A DNA stretch of 64,000 nucleotides from Cryptomeria japonica (Eukaryota > Streptophyta > Pinopsida > Cupressales > Cupressaceae), in contig NC_081412.1 of the NCBI RefSeq assembly GCF_030272615.1, positions 548,234,488-548,298,487 of the forward strand. The letters are read 5' to 3'. Positions 10,401 through 21,873 of the stretch are shown here, piece after piece; positions within the stretch are counted from its first letter, which is position 1; each line of letters opens with the position of its first letter. The notes beneath the pieces were generated by a model that was not told the origin of the DNA, made no database searches, and saw nothing but the letters and a program-made list of their open reading frames with translations. Position numbers and translations under genes: made by a program.

Positions 10401-13400
10401 GCCTTTCATCATTAAAGCAGCCTCAAGCACCATCCCAATTGCCCCATCGAGGCTCAAAACCCCAACACAACTATCACCAATGCCACTCATCCCACCAAAC
10501 GAACTCGTAATCCCATCAGTGGCACCATCAGCAGCAACAACTATATCAAAACCCACAACAACATCTATGGTACCAACAGTTCCAGCAGAAACCACTGAGT
10601 CAATATTACCGATACTCCCTATATCAGATTCCTTGATCCCCATCAATCGCCCTGCAGCACTGATCATTACAAAGGTACATCAACCAATCACACCTGCAGT
10701 ATTTAACTCAAAGGACATCCCAGTATGGTATAGTAATCGGATGCTAGAAAGTGATTCAGAGACCGACTCACATGAATGGGAATTTGATTCTGTATAGCTT
10801 AACACTTCAGATGAGGAAGACACATCACCACCTCCACCATGCAAAGATATCCCTATTTACGGAGAAGCACAGATAAAGACCACTTGGGTTCCTGAGTTGG
10901 AAACGTCTTCCACAGACCCTATGTCTCATCCTACGCCTGATTCTGACGGGGAGAGTACCATTAACGACCTTCACCATAATGTCTTAACCCTCACTGATAC
11001 ATCTAACGCACTTAACCTAATCGATGAAGTAATGCCCATTATCCACCCTGAACTCATCGAATGGAACCAACCAAATCCCCCATGTCTTGACTTCTTCCTA
11101 AACGATGAGGCCATCATTGACTTTTTAGAATTAAGGGATAACCTACCAAGCGGGGATCAATAAGCTGGATTCACCATTGAACTTAATAGCGCAGCATACT
11201 TCGGGGCGGATGCCAAACCTTTTAGCTGCAAAAATATAACATTAAAACATGGATCTTCTAGTGAAAACCACATTGTGGCACTATTCGATCTGACAAAAGT
11301 AAAAAGAAAGAGCGTATCCAACGGTGAAAACCTCTTTGAGGCGCCTAAGGATGAAGGGTTTTACATTCTCCCTGATAGTACACAATAGGAACGATCAACG
11401 ATTCTCATCGAGGAAACCAAAGAATACAATATGGGGACTCCTGCAAATCCTCATCTCGTACATCTGGCATCTCTTCTCACTCTAGAGGAACAGCCTAAGT
11501 TTATAGAGTTCTTCCAGAAGCGTCATATCAACTTTGCATGGTCATATGCAGACATGCCTGGGCTTGATCCTGATTTAGTCATGCATCACCTTACTGTAGC
11601 AGAAGGGGCTAAACCTGTCAAGCAGAAGCTTCGTAAAATGCATCCCCAGATTGCGGTGCTAGTCAAAACAGAACTCAAGAAACTCCTAGATGTTGGTTTT
11701 ATTCGACCCATTGATTATGCAGAGTGGATCTCCAATATTGTACCTGTCGGCAAACCAAAAGGGGGCATCCACATTTGTACTGACTTCAGAGATCTAAACA
11801 AGGCCTGTCCTAAGGATGACTTCCCCTTACCAAATATCGACATCATAGTGGATCTGACAGTAGGACATGCCATGCTTTCACTCATGGATGGCTTTTCGGG
11901 ATACAATCAGATAAAGATTGCACCAGAAGATCAACATAAGACATCCTTCACATGTCCATGGGGCACATATTGTTGGAATGTGATGCCTTTCGGTCTAAAG
12001 AATGCAGGAGCAACCTATCAAAGAGCAATGACCACCATCTTCCATGACATGATGCATACTATGATGGAAGATTATGTTGATGACTTACTAGCAAAATCAC
12101 TCACTAGAGAAGGACATCTCCACATCTTAGATAAAATCTTTGATAGACTGGAACAATACCATGTTTGACTCAACCCAAAGAAATGTGTCTTTGGAGTAAC
12201 CTCCGAGAAGCTTCTAGGATACATTGTCTCAAGCAAAGGTATTGAGGTCGACCCAGCAAAGGTAAAATCAATCATGGACATGCCACCACCAAAGAATATC
12301 AGTCAGCTAAGGACATTACAAGGGCGACTTCAATCCATCCGAAGATTCATTGCACAATTGGCTGATAAGTGTCACCCCTTCACACACCTACTACATAAGA
12401 ACATCCGCTTTCAGTGGGATGCCTGATGCTAGCAAGCATTTCAGACGCTTAAAGACTATCTCATGAATCCACCATTGCTGAGGCCACCAGATCCAAGTAG
12501 ACCGTTGTTACTCTATATCTCAGCAACAAGTACAACATTAGGTGTATTACTGGCACAACATAATGCAGAAGGCAAAGAGTGTGCTGTATACTACATCTCT
12601 CGCACACTGGTTGGCTATGAACTCAATTACATACCTATTGAGCGAGCTTGCCTAGCAGTAATCTTGGCAGCCACAAAATTGAGGCACTATCCGTTGACAC
12701 ACAAAGTACAACTCATTGCAAAGATTGATCCACTCAAGTATTTACTTAACAAAGCAACATTGACAGGCCGCTTGGCCAAATGGGTGATGATTCTAAGTGA
12801 ATTTGACATTGAGTATGTGGACCGAAAAGCTATCAAAGGTCAAGTTATTGCAGATCAGTTGGCCAATGCACCACTCATAGGTGATCATCCTCTCATTTCC
12901 AATTTTCCAGATGAAGAGATATTCATGATCACAACAACACAACCATGGAAACTATACTTTGATGGCTCGTACACTAGGCACGGCTCGGGGGTAGGCATTC
13001 TGTTTATCACACCTTAGGGTGATAGCATCCCGAAGTCTTACAGGCTCACATTTCCATGCACCAACAACATAGCGGAGTATGAGGCCTTGATCATAGGACT
13101 CAGGCTAGCCATACAATGGAAATTGCAAGAGCTACAAGTATATGGCGATTCCCAACTAGTCATTCGACAAGAAACTGATGAATATCAGACGAAGGATGAT
13201 AAACTCATGCCATATAAGAAAATGGTGGACACTCTAAAGACATCATTTACTACTATCACTTTTGAGCAGATACCAAGAGATCAGAATCGAGTTGCTGACG
13301 CTATGGCTACCATCGCATCTCTCCTAGATCTTCCACAAAATTCAACACGCTAGGAGTTCTTGGTAGAACAGCTTTGGATCCCCGCTTATGATATCCCTGA

Positions 13401-14697
13401 ATCTGAAATGATATGTCGCCTTGTCGGTTCTGAATCCCCATGGTATGGTGAGTTCTACACCTATCTCCGTGATCATACCCTTCCTCCCAACCAATCGAAT
13501 AACCAACAAAAAACCTTCATTCGCCAAACTGCTCGATATACCATTATTGCTGAAACCCTATACCGATGCGGTCTTGATGGTACTCTCCTTCGATGTTTGG
13601 AACAAGGTGAGATAACAAAGGCTTTGGAAGAAGTCCATGAAGGAATTTGCGGGACTCACTCAAGTGGTCTGTCACTAGCTAAGAAACTCATGCGAGCTGG
13701 ATACTATTGGCCATCTATGGAAAAGGATTCCTACTACTTTGTCAGAAAATGCAAGAAATGTCAAGTTCATGGTGACCTGATACATGCACCAGCTTAGGAA
13801 CTGCAACCAATCACAACACCATGGCCCTTTTGTCAATGGGGTCTCGACCTTGTGGGTAAGATTCATCCATCTTCATCCAATGGCCATAAATTCATTATCA
13901 CTGCCACTGAATATTTCACCAAGTGGATCGAAGCTGTTCCACTTACCCAAGTCACCGGCAAGCAGATCGCCTCATTCATCCTCAACTACATCATCTGCCA
14001 GTATGGTGTGCCCATGTCCATCATCACAGATAACGGTGTTCCTTTCAAAAATCAGGATGTCTGCGAACTTTGTGAAAAATTTCATATCCAACACCGCTTT
14101 TCCACTCCCTACTACCCACAAGGCAATGGTCGGGCCGAAGCATCCAATAAAAACATATTGAGCATCCTAAAGAAGATAGTCAATGAGGCCAGTCGTGATT
14201 GGCACATTCAACTAAATCCAGCGCTATGGGCATATCGAACTAGCATTCGAACCCCCACAGGTGCAACTCCCTACTCATTGGTCTATGGCACATAATCTAT
14301 CTTGCCTATTGAGGTCGAGATACCATCCCTACGGGTTTCCTTACATAATCTCATAGATGATGAAGCATATAGAGTATCCCATCTTCAGGACTTAGAGTTA
14401 CTAGATGAGAAGCAACAAGCTGCATACAACCATCTCAAAGCCTATCAGCAGTGCATGAGCAGAAGCTACAATCACCGAGTTAGACCTCATACATTTGAGA
14501 TAGGTGATCTTGTTCTACGAGAGAATCCTCGCAATCAACAAAATAGAGGACATCAAGGCAAGTTTGAATCAAACTGGCTTGGCCCATATGTTGTCACTGC
14601 TGTCTTCGGGTCCAGGGCATATCAGTTGGCTACATCAGAAGGAGAATTGCTTGCAGATCCAATCAACAACATGCACCTAAAATGGTTTTATACCTAA
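7408..14697 (+). pseudogene. Element A gag-pol polyprotein, one frame with about 20 stop codons
   Basis: A single frame from ATG 7408 to TAA 14695 (2430 codons) encodes, in order: capsid-type gag (about 7870-8330); a CX2HX4HX4C-like knuckle with the last Cys changed to Arg (about 8797-8843); aspartic protease with DNGAG (9460-9475) and LLGRPWIH; a G-patch-like stretch (10189-10250); RT with YVDD (12073-12084); a first RNase H domain; a second RNase H with FDGS; and integrase with an HHCC finger (13636-13764) and DDE residues at 13846, 14029 and 14137. In-frame stops lie at 7426, 7432, 7438, 7558, 8656, 9148, 9418, 9610, 10030, 10267, 10795, 11161, 11386, 12166, 12424, 12430, 13015, 13351, 13795 and 14293. 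Most are C-to-T changes (CAA/CAG/CGA) relative to D. All length differences from D are multiples of three. It cannot make a full polyprotein without readthrough. Confidence 0.95.
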
Positions 14698-15300
14698 GCT
14701 GTACAGAGCATCAGGCTCCCCTGCATACCAGCAAATACCAAAAACATTCAAAAAAATGTCCTGAAGAAAATACAAAAACATTCAAAAAAGTAAAGAAAAA
14801 ATCATGCATCCAAACGGTGAACAAACACTCCGGTGGCACCTTGGGTAAGAACGATGGTGAAACCTGGCAAACAGGCGCCACTCGTAAAGGCTATGGCTCC
14901 ATTGTCTTTTAGACTTGTTGCGATCACATCTACTTCATACATACATCCATCCGTCCAAAACCATGGCTTGTTTTTTCTCTGCAAATATGATAAATACTTC
15001 ATGTGTCTAAGCATCCCGCTTTTTCATAGTCATGTCTAAAACTAGGGGCAATGCCTTTAACCTATTGATGGAAGTGGATTCTAAATTGTCTTATGTTTCA
15101 TTAAGTTCTTCATTCAAGCACTGATCAAAAATCCAAAAACATTCAAAAAAATGTCTCATCAAAAATCCAAAAACATTAAAAAATGTCTCATCAAAAATCC
15201 AAAAACATTCAAAAATATCTTGCCAAAATTACCAAAAACATTCAAAACAATTCAAAATCCAAAAACATCGACAAAATCATTGAAAAATCCACACAAAAAC
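14698..15300 (+). repeat. Post-pol tandem repeats of element A
   Basis: Short tandem units built on AAATCCAAAAACATTCAAAA and ATGTCTCATC occur at 14736-14795 and 15125-15270. Between them lies the GGTGAAACC...GGCGCC motif (14856-14879) that is also found after pol in B. Variable tandem repeats at this place are known for Tat/Ogre elements. Confidence 0.75.
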
Positions 15301-17433
15301 ATGGCAACACTTTGTACATACTCATCCATGTAGATACCAAAACAAGCATTGACAAAATACTCACACAATGACCATCTACCAATTGAACCACACAAACAAC
15401 ATCCACAATCAAAACTGTCTTCAACAAGGATGCATCATTCCTTACCCAAACAAAGACAAAAGTGACGTTTTCTTTGACAAGAAAATTAGGTTAAGCTATC
15501 AAATACTTGGTTGATTTGTGAGTATAATCATTTGTTTATCTGTATCAGGATCTTTCCGCATTGTTTGGTATCGTTTGCGCATTATTTCCGATAAAGTTCT
15601 GGGGCATGTACTAATGGTGTCTATGTGGGAAGTTCACTAAGCTATGTGATCTTATGCAAAATACAGTCATAGATCACTACGGCTTGCTGACTACAATGTA
15701 TACCTCGACCATATGGGCATGAACCATTACCAAGGATCCTTATTCTTTATTCTTTATGTATATACTGTTTGTTTGCAGGTACAATTCTCTTCCTTTGGTT
15801 CCTCCTACCTCATCCAAATTGGATAAAGGTTTTATCTCTTAGTATGGTATGCCCTTGTCTCAGGATATGATCAGCCTAAGATCAAGGAGGATGATCCAAG
15901 TCATGCATGAATGAAGATCATCCTTGTCTATTCCACAAGCAATACTCTGGTCGACTTGACCCTTATATCAAGTCGTTTGTATTAACTTGCTATATAAAAC
16001 CCATGAAAGGAATACTCAGGTCATCTTGAATCATTATGTCAAGATGCTTGTATTCTCTTCCAACATTTTAAAGCTCAATGATGAAAATAGAGCACTATGG
16101 ATCATCATTTCATCTCATCTGTTTATATATTGCATTCTGTTGCATACCACCCATCCATTCGCTCATTTATATATAGGCTTTATATGCAAAATGGGAAAAT
16201 TAAGCTGGTCTTGGATACAATCACGACCGAGTACTCTGATACATCATCAATACATCATGCAAAGTCTTACAAAAACCTTGCATTCCTCATGCTCATATCA
16301 TCCTCACATTTACTTGCATCTCACATTAAACATTTAGTTGCATCTTGCATTAAGTCCATTCATGTCATTTTTTAACTTTAACATTGCACATAGTTCATTT
16401 TGGACATATAGTTTCCATTAATCATTTGCATCATTACATCAATCATAAATAAGTAGATTTATTTGTGGGATTAAATTGTCTTTGATTATATTAAGTCCTT
16501 TACTAAGCATTCATATAGTGTTGATTATCCATCATCATTTTGTTATCCTTCATCATGTATTATGGTATACATTCATTTATCCATTTTAGTGAAAAAGTGC
16601 ATTCATTCATCCATTCCCTAAGCATCTTATTATGCTCATTATAGGATTCATTTGCATTTACATTCATTCATCCTCTTTTTAATTGCATTAAGGTGCAGTT
16701 ATTAAAACAGTAGTTATAGTATCATCACATTATCATTTGTACTTAAATCATATCATATTATTTAGAATCATAGATCCATTTATTTCAAAACATTGGTTCA
16801 TAACATTTTATATCCATTACACATATGCATTCATTTAACACATTATCATATAAACATTTGTACTTTACATTTTGTTTGTCCATATACATTCATTCCACAC
16901 ATTATCATATAAACATTGGTTCATAACATTTTTTATTGCATTCATTTGATAAAACATCTAGATGCATATCCATACATAACATCATTCATTTGACCATCGC
17001 ATTTACATCATCACATATAGCATCTCATCATTATATCAAAATAGGAAACACCAAAATCCTGTTCATATATTATCATAAGCATACATCATCATCATGGCAT
17101 TACATACATACAACATTACATCAAAAATCAAACAAATCATACATATATAAGCCTGCATTCATATGTCAGTATCATCATCAAAACATGCATATAAGGAACA
17201 TCTCATCAATGCATACATATACACATATCCATCTAAGCAATAAACTCATCATCCTGCATAAACATCCATACATAATCAACTACATATCATCAAAATATGG
17301 GATCTCCTCATATATATCATCTCATATATCAGAGTACAATGAAGTCTACAAAATCAGCTACCAAGAGCCATCCAAGATACAGTCCAAAAAATAGACAATG
17401 ATACAATACATATATGCATGCAAAAATGCTCTC
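15301..17433 (+). other. AT-rich spacer between pol and antisense ORF (A)
   Basis: No gene supported. 16290-17390 is a low-complexity mixture of CATT, ATCAT and ACAT motifs (many 'cattcattt' and 'catcatcat' runs). The open frames 15987-16337, 16097-16375 and 16936-17394 arise from this biased composition. Confidence 0.6.
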
Positions 17434-19345
17434 TCAAATGCCACTCTGGCCAGATGCTGTCCCAACACCTCCCCCTGCTCCACCACTGGTGCCTGCACCA
17501 CCTGATCCATCTCTCTGTGGAGGCCTCATCGAACCCGCACTCCCTCCTGCATCCCCTGATCTCTCCCTCCTCAAAGGACCCATCACACCCCCACTGCTCT
17601 GCACCCTCTGCGACCGCTCTGATCTGGCCTGCCGCATCTCTGAATAGCTGAGAGCTCACTAACCGACTAGCACCACCTGCTCATATAACCCCCGCCAGTA
17701 CTATATCTCCGCCTGAGCTCACTGCATCTCCCTCATCACCTCCCCTGTAGGCCCCTGTGATCCTACTCCAACCTGGACCCTCTCCTGCAACTCCACCAAT
17801 CTCTCCACTGCAGTATCTCTCTCTCGCAGCACCACCGTCAGCTTTGACTCCCGTGCAAATAGCTGCACATCCCTAGCTGCCACCTCTGCCTCCAAATCCT
17901 CTATCCGCGTCTGCAAGCGCACTATAATGTGATCCTGCAGATCTCCAGTGGATCCCTCCCCGGTGTCCATAGCTGCCTCCCCTACACCTCCCTCTCCAGT
18001 AGTCCCCTCCCCTTTGTGGTTCGGGATCTCCCTCTCCATCCCCCTCCCACTCAGCTCCTCCACCTCCACCGCCTCCACCTCCTCCTCCATCTCCTCCACC
18101 ACCTCCACCTCCACCTCCTCCACCTCCACCTCCTCGACCTCCTGCCCTCCTCCATCTCCCTCCCCTCTCATCCTCAAAAGCTGGGATCGGCTTTGCTGGA
18201 TCCGATATCCGTGGAATCAGGTGCGCCTCCTGATACTGCGTGTAATCATCTGTCACCCCTGCATCAACGACCCTCGGTCGTAGGTCCCATGGCCTCGCTT
18301 GCAGTGTCTGAAACTCTGCCAGTGCCTGATCATAAGGCAGCACTGGACCCCATGCATACCTCTCTTGAATCACCCTCGCATACTCTCCAAATCCGCTAGG
18401 CAGTCCCTGTTGTCGGCCAAACTGCCTCATCACTCTCCCGAGCACCTGTCTCTCCACATGGTAGGAGGTCCTCCCAATGAGGAATCGGGTCATGAAGACA
18501 TAAGGCAGTGCCTCTGTGTCATCATCCCATGGCTCACACTCCAAGTATGGCCGCCATATCACTGCATCTAGATCGTCTAGTGCCCGCTGCCACCACTCTA
18601 ACTTCCCCAAGTGGGGCTGGCTCATCATGCCGCTATACATAAACATGTACGACTGGTCCACTACCTGGAATGTAAGACTCACTGGTCGAGTCACTGGTAG
18701 GTGCTCCCACGCCCAAATATGTAGCAGCGTCATGCCCACTGCTAAGGAACCTCTCCCCTGGTATACTACCTCATGGAGCTCCTGATACATGTGCGCCAAC
18801 ACACACGACCCCCATGCAAATCGGGTCCCCTCGGTCATCATCATCTCGATAACCTGTCCCCATCCCACCACCAAACCATGTGACTGCCTATCTGGACACA
18901 ACAGTCCTCCCACGATCCCTGACAACACTACTAGAAGAGACTCGTATAGTGCCGCTATATCCTCCCACACAATCGAACCATCATCAATGAACACATCCTC
19001 ATAAAAAATTCTCTGTACTGCCACAGTCCCCCAGGATCTATCGTATGTGACCAGCTCTCCTCGAATCAGAATCCGAAGGATGTGCCACACATCCTCCAAG
19101 GTCACGGTCATCTCCTTCTGTGCCAAAGGAAAGGTGCATGTCTCACTGTGCCACCGCTCTGCCAATGCTATGAGCAATCCGTGATTTATACGAATCACGG
19201 GCATGTGCATCAGCTCATAAAGACCAGTCACTGCAATACAATCTATCTCCGCCTGAGTCAATCGGTCTCGCAACCCCTGTGTCGCAGGATGATGCTCGCG
19301 TAACTGCAACACGCGCAGATCCTCCTGCACATGGACATTCATCAA
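17434..19345 (-). pseudogene. Antisense plant-mobile-domain ORF of element A
   Basis: On the strand opposite to gag-pol, ATG at 19345 opens a 490-codon frame resembling the plant mobile domain (PMD, related to MAIN/MAIL1 proteins): motifs HMPVIRINHGLL, WHSETCTFPL and MTVTLEDVWHIL in the first 100 residues are typical. This frame runs into a poly-Gly tract coded by a GGTGGA-type repeat (plus strand about 18050-18150) and stops at 17873. A second frame (18177 to 17719), read from the same repeat, is acidic (EVEEVEVEEV) and then predicts a coiled coil with LQTRIEDLEAEVAARD. It continues to 17434 with four in-frame stops. B has the same PMD-plus-coiled-coil order, so I treat both frames as one gene with a repeat-length frameshift. 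Antisense PMD ORFs between pol and the 3' LTR are known in Tat elements; the function is unknown. Confidence 0.8.
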
Positions 19346-20474
19346 TCACCATCAGTTGTTTTGTTTTCACACTTTCTTAAGTTTAAACCTAGACTATCAT
19401 CAGATACTTTGATCAGGTATCTTTGGGTCTCAATAGGTAAGCAATCGTGGCCACCTAGACTTCAACGGGCATTTATCCTAACAAATGACCTAAGTCTCAT
19501 CAGGCTGCTATGGTTCAAAACAACTCCCACTTCACCTTGCCATCCATCAATCATTGGCATCGGGAGATTTATCTTCATCCAAACTGGGCATCTTTTTATC
19601 CTAAGGCAAAAGCGCTATTTTACCAACAACAGTGCTAATTTTCAAACAATAGCGCTACAACTATAACAACAACGCTCAATCAGCTATACCATAGCGCTAC
19701 AACTACAAAAGTGCTAAATCAACTCCCTAATAGCGCTACTTAACAACAATAGCGCTTAATTAACCCCACAATAGCGCTACTTAATCAATAGCACTAAAAC
19801 TTGCATACAGTAGCGCTAATTCAAAGCAAAAGCACTCAAACAAGGGCACAATAGCGCCATTGTGGCACAATAGTGCTAATTAATGGAGCAAAAGCGCCAA
19901 AACCAAAGTTCCAGCGCTCTTGCTCCGACTTGACTTGGACTCAGCTAAAAAACCTATCAAAAATGCACAAAAGTTAAGTTTTCGAATTTGCGTACTGCTG
20001 GTCCGTAGTCATCTGGGCGCTGGAACCGTCGGACTCGCTCGAATCTGTGCTCGGTGATCGGAATCGGCATCATAGCTGCTCCTTGCTCCTCCAAACATCA
20101 CTATCAAAGCTCTCGTTTTCAACTGGTCGCGGTCACAAATGATCCTGTTTTCACCCCTTTCACCCCATTTATACCCTTCGTTGTCACCATAACTTCTCCC
20201 TGCTCACCACCGTGGTCCCTGTGAACTTCCCGAGCCCCCCATTTCTCCATGTTTGCCCCGTTTTCTTCTATTTTTCACCCATATACCTAACTTCTTCTCT
20301 TCTACCACCTCGCCAATTTTCATTATTTTTCGAGAGATTGCCCAATTTTTTTGAAATTTTTCGGCCCATCTCTCGAGGGGGCATACCACCCATTAAATTT
20401 ACATTTTATGGGGCATTTTCTTCACACCAATTTTTTTTCTTTCTTTGAAACGACGCGATAAACCGCACCGTCTC
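19346..20474 (+). other. Region upstream of the antisense ORF (A), with inverted AGCGCT array
   Basis: Relative to the PMD ORF this is its 5' leader and putative promoter. It holds the AGCGCT array at 19608-19920. Then a GC-richer stretch with no repeats follows (19980-20200), then C/T-rich sequence up to the polypurine tract. I see no other gene. Confidence 0.55.
19608..19920 (-). repeat. AGCGCT motif array, 3' side of element A
   Basis: About 15 copies of CAATAGCGCTA and decayed forms (AGTGCTA, AGCGCC). These are the reverse complement of the 5' leader motif (4835-5075). Seen from the antisense ORF, the motif has the same orientation as the 5' array seen from gag. Confidence 0.8.
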
Positions 20475-20487
20475 AAAGAGGGGCAAA
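20475..20487 (+). other. Polypurine tract of element A
   Basis: AAAGAGGGGCAAA lies directly before the 3' LTR. The same 13-mer precedes the B 3' LTR (36197-36209), and its minus-strand copy precedes the F LTR (about 51570-51584). Confidence 0.9.
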
Positions 20488-21873
20488 TGTAGTCACACAA
20501 ATCTGTCCAGCTTAATTAAATGAATATTTCGTATTTATTTGATTAAAAATCCACTAGCCATTAGTTAATTAAATAAATATTTAATTAATTCATCTCCAAA
20601 CATTCTTCTATTAATTAAATAAATTATTCAATTTATTTTAATTAATTCATTAAACCAAATTCACAATCAATTAAATGAATAAAATCTATTTATTTAATTA
20701 AATCCCCCTATTCCTCTTTTAAATAAATTAAATTAAACATTTATTTAAATCATTATCCCCCCCACTTGCATTTTCCTACAAATGTAACTTGCACACATTT
20801 ATTGAAATAAATGAATTTTTATCTTAATAAAATCCTATTTTCCCTCACCCACCAAATCCACTTGCAAAATCTAATCCCCTTCTAGATTCTTCTAACCCCT
20901 TCCTAATTAGCCTAATCCATCCCCTAATTATTGTCACATTCCTAAGCAAAATGGAGTCACTTCTCAAAGACTCCAAAGTCTTTGAAAAACATTTATGATT
21001 TGTGTGTTCAACAAATTAACCCCCAAAGTCTTCCAAGACCACTAATGGCTCTTACATGACCATTTATGGCTCTTACATAACCATTTATGGTTATTTCAAA
21101 CTTGTCTCCCCAAACATTTATTGTTTTGACCACATTCCTCCATTTCACATTTGCACAAGAGTTTATCCATTGGATAAAAGCTTTATTCTTTGAATAAAGA
21201 GTTTATTCATTCAACTAACCTTGACTTTAAATCCCAAGGTCATATCAAGCATTTAATGCTTATTCTCTCCCCTCTCAACCTATCTCACATTGACACTTGT
21301 CATCCTGGGATTGGGTTGAAAGCCATCACATGGATTTGAAATCATTCAATCCTGACCCTTGTTGAGATTGCTCAATCTCAACCATCCATTGCTCCATTTT
21401 TCCTATAAATAGAGCCCATTTCTTCATAATCCGGATCCTAAAAACTTGTATGCATTTAAACTATAGGCATTTTAAGAGAGCATTTTAGCATAAACAATCT
21501 AATATCTTGTTATTTTGGTTAAAATATATCATTTTAGCATCAAGAGCATAGCATTAGCTTTTCATTTCACATTTAGAGCTATACTACAATCTCAATCCTC
21601 CATAAGCATCCATAGTGCAAAAAGCTGCCGAGTGCAACACTATTTTGGAACTTGGAGAGGAGAGGAGCAAGGGAGAAAGGAACCAAGACCATGCTAAGAG
21701 GCATTTGGAGATGTCTCATTATCTTTGCTTCTTTAGTTAGATATATTAGCATGTTTTTAGTGTCTCTCTTGGTATGCCTTTTTAGATTAGTTTTTGATTG
21801 ACTAACACTAACGGTTTTGTGTCTTTTGTGTTATTCATCATTTGCTAACCTTGTGCCATTTAGGAGGGCATCA
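20488..21873 (+). repeat. Element A 3' LTR
   Basis: This 1386-bp LTR is about 99% identical to 3362-4747. The hairpin is at 21361-21382 and TATAAATA at 21404-21411, again 21 bp apart. It is followed by the target duplication AGTTC (21874-21878). Confidence 0.97.

Larger units (their letters stand above)
3362..21873 (+). mobile_element. Element A: full-length Tat-type Ty3/gypsy retrotransposon, nonsense-riddled
   Basis: This 18.5-kb element has two 1386-bp LTRs and an exact AGTTC target duplication. A primer site, a leader with a small ORF, one gag-pol frame (7408-14697), an AT-rich spacer with tandem repeats, an antisense PMD ORF (17434-19345) and a polypurine tract (20475-20487) follow in order. 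By eye the LTRs differ at about 13 substitutions and two 1-bp indels (about 1%), so insertion was recent relative to B. The gag-pol stops are far too many for that age (see findings). Confidence 0.96.

Noticed and set aside
17929-18399. Plus-strand open frames over the antisense PMD ORF (156 and 111 aa)
   Set aside because: They are shadows of the PMD gene and its repeat tract. The minus strand carries the recognisable domain.
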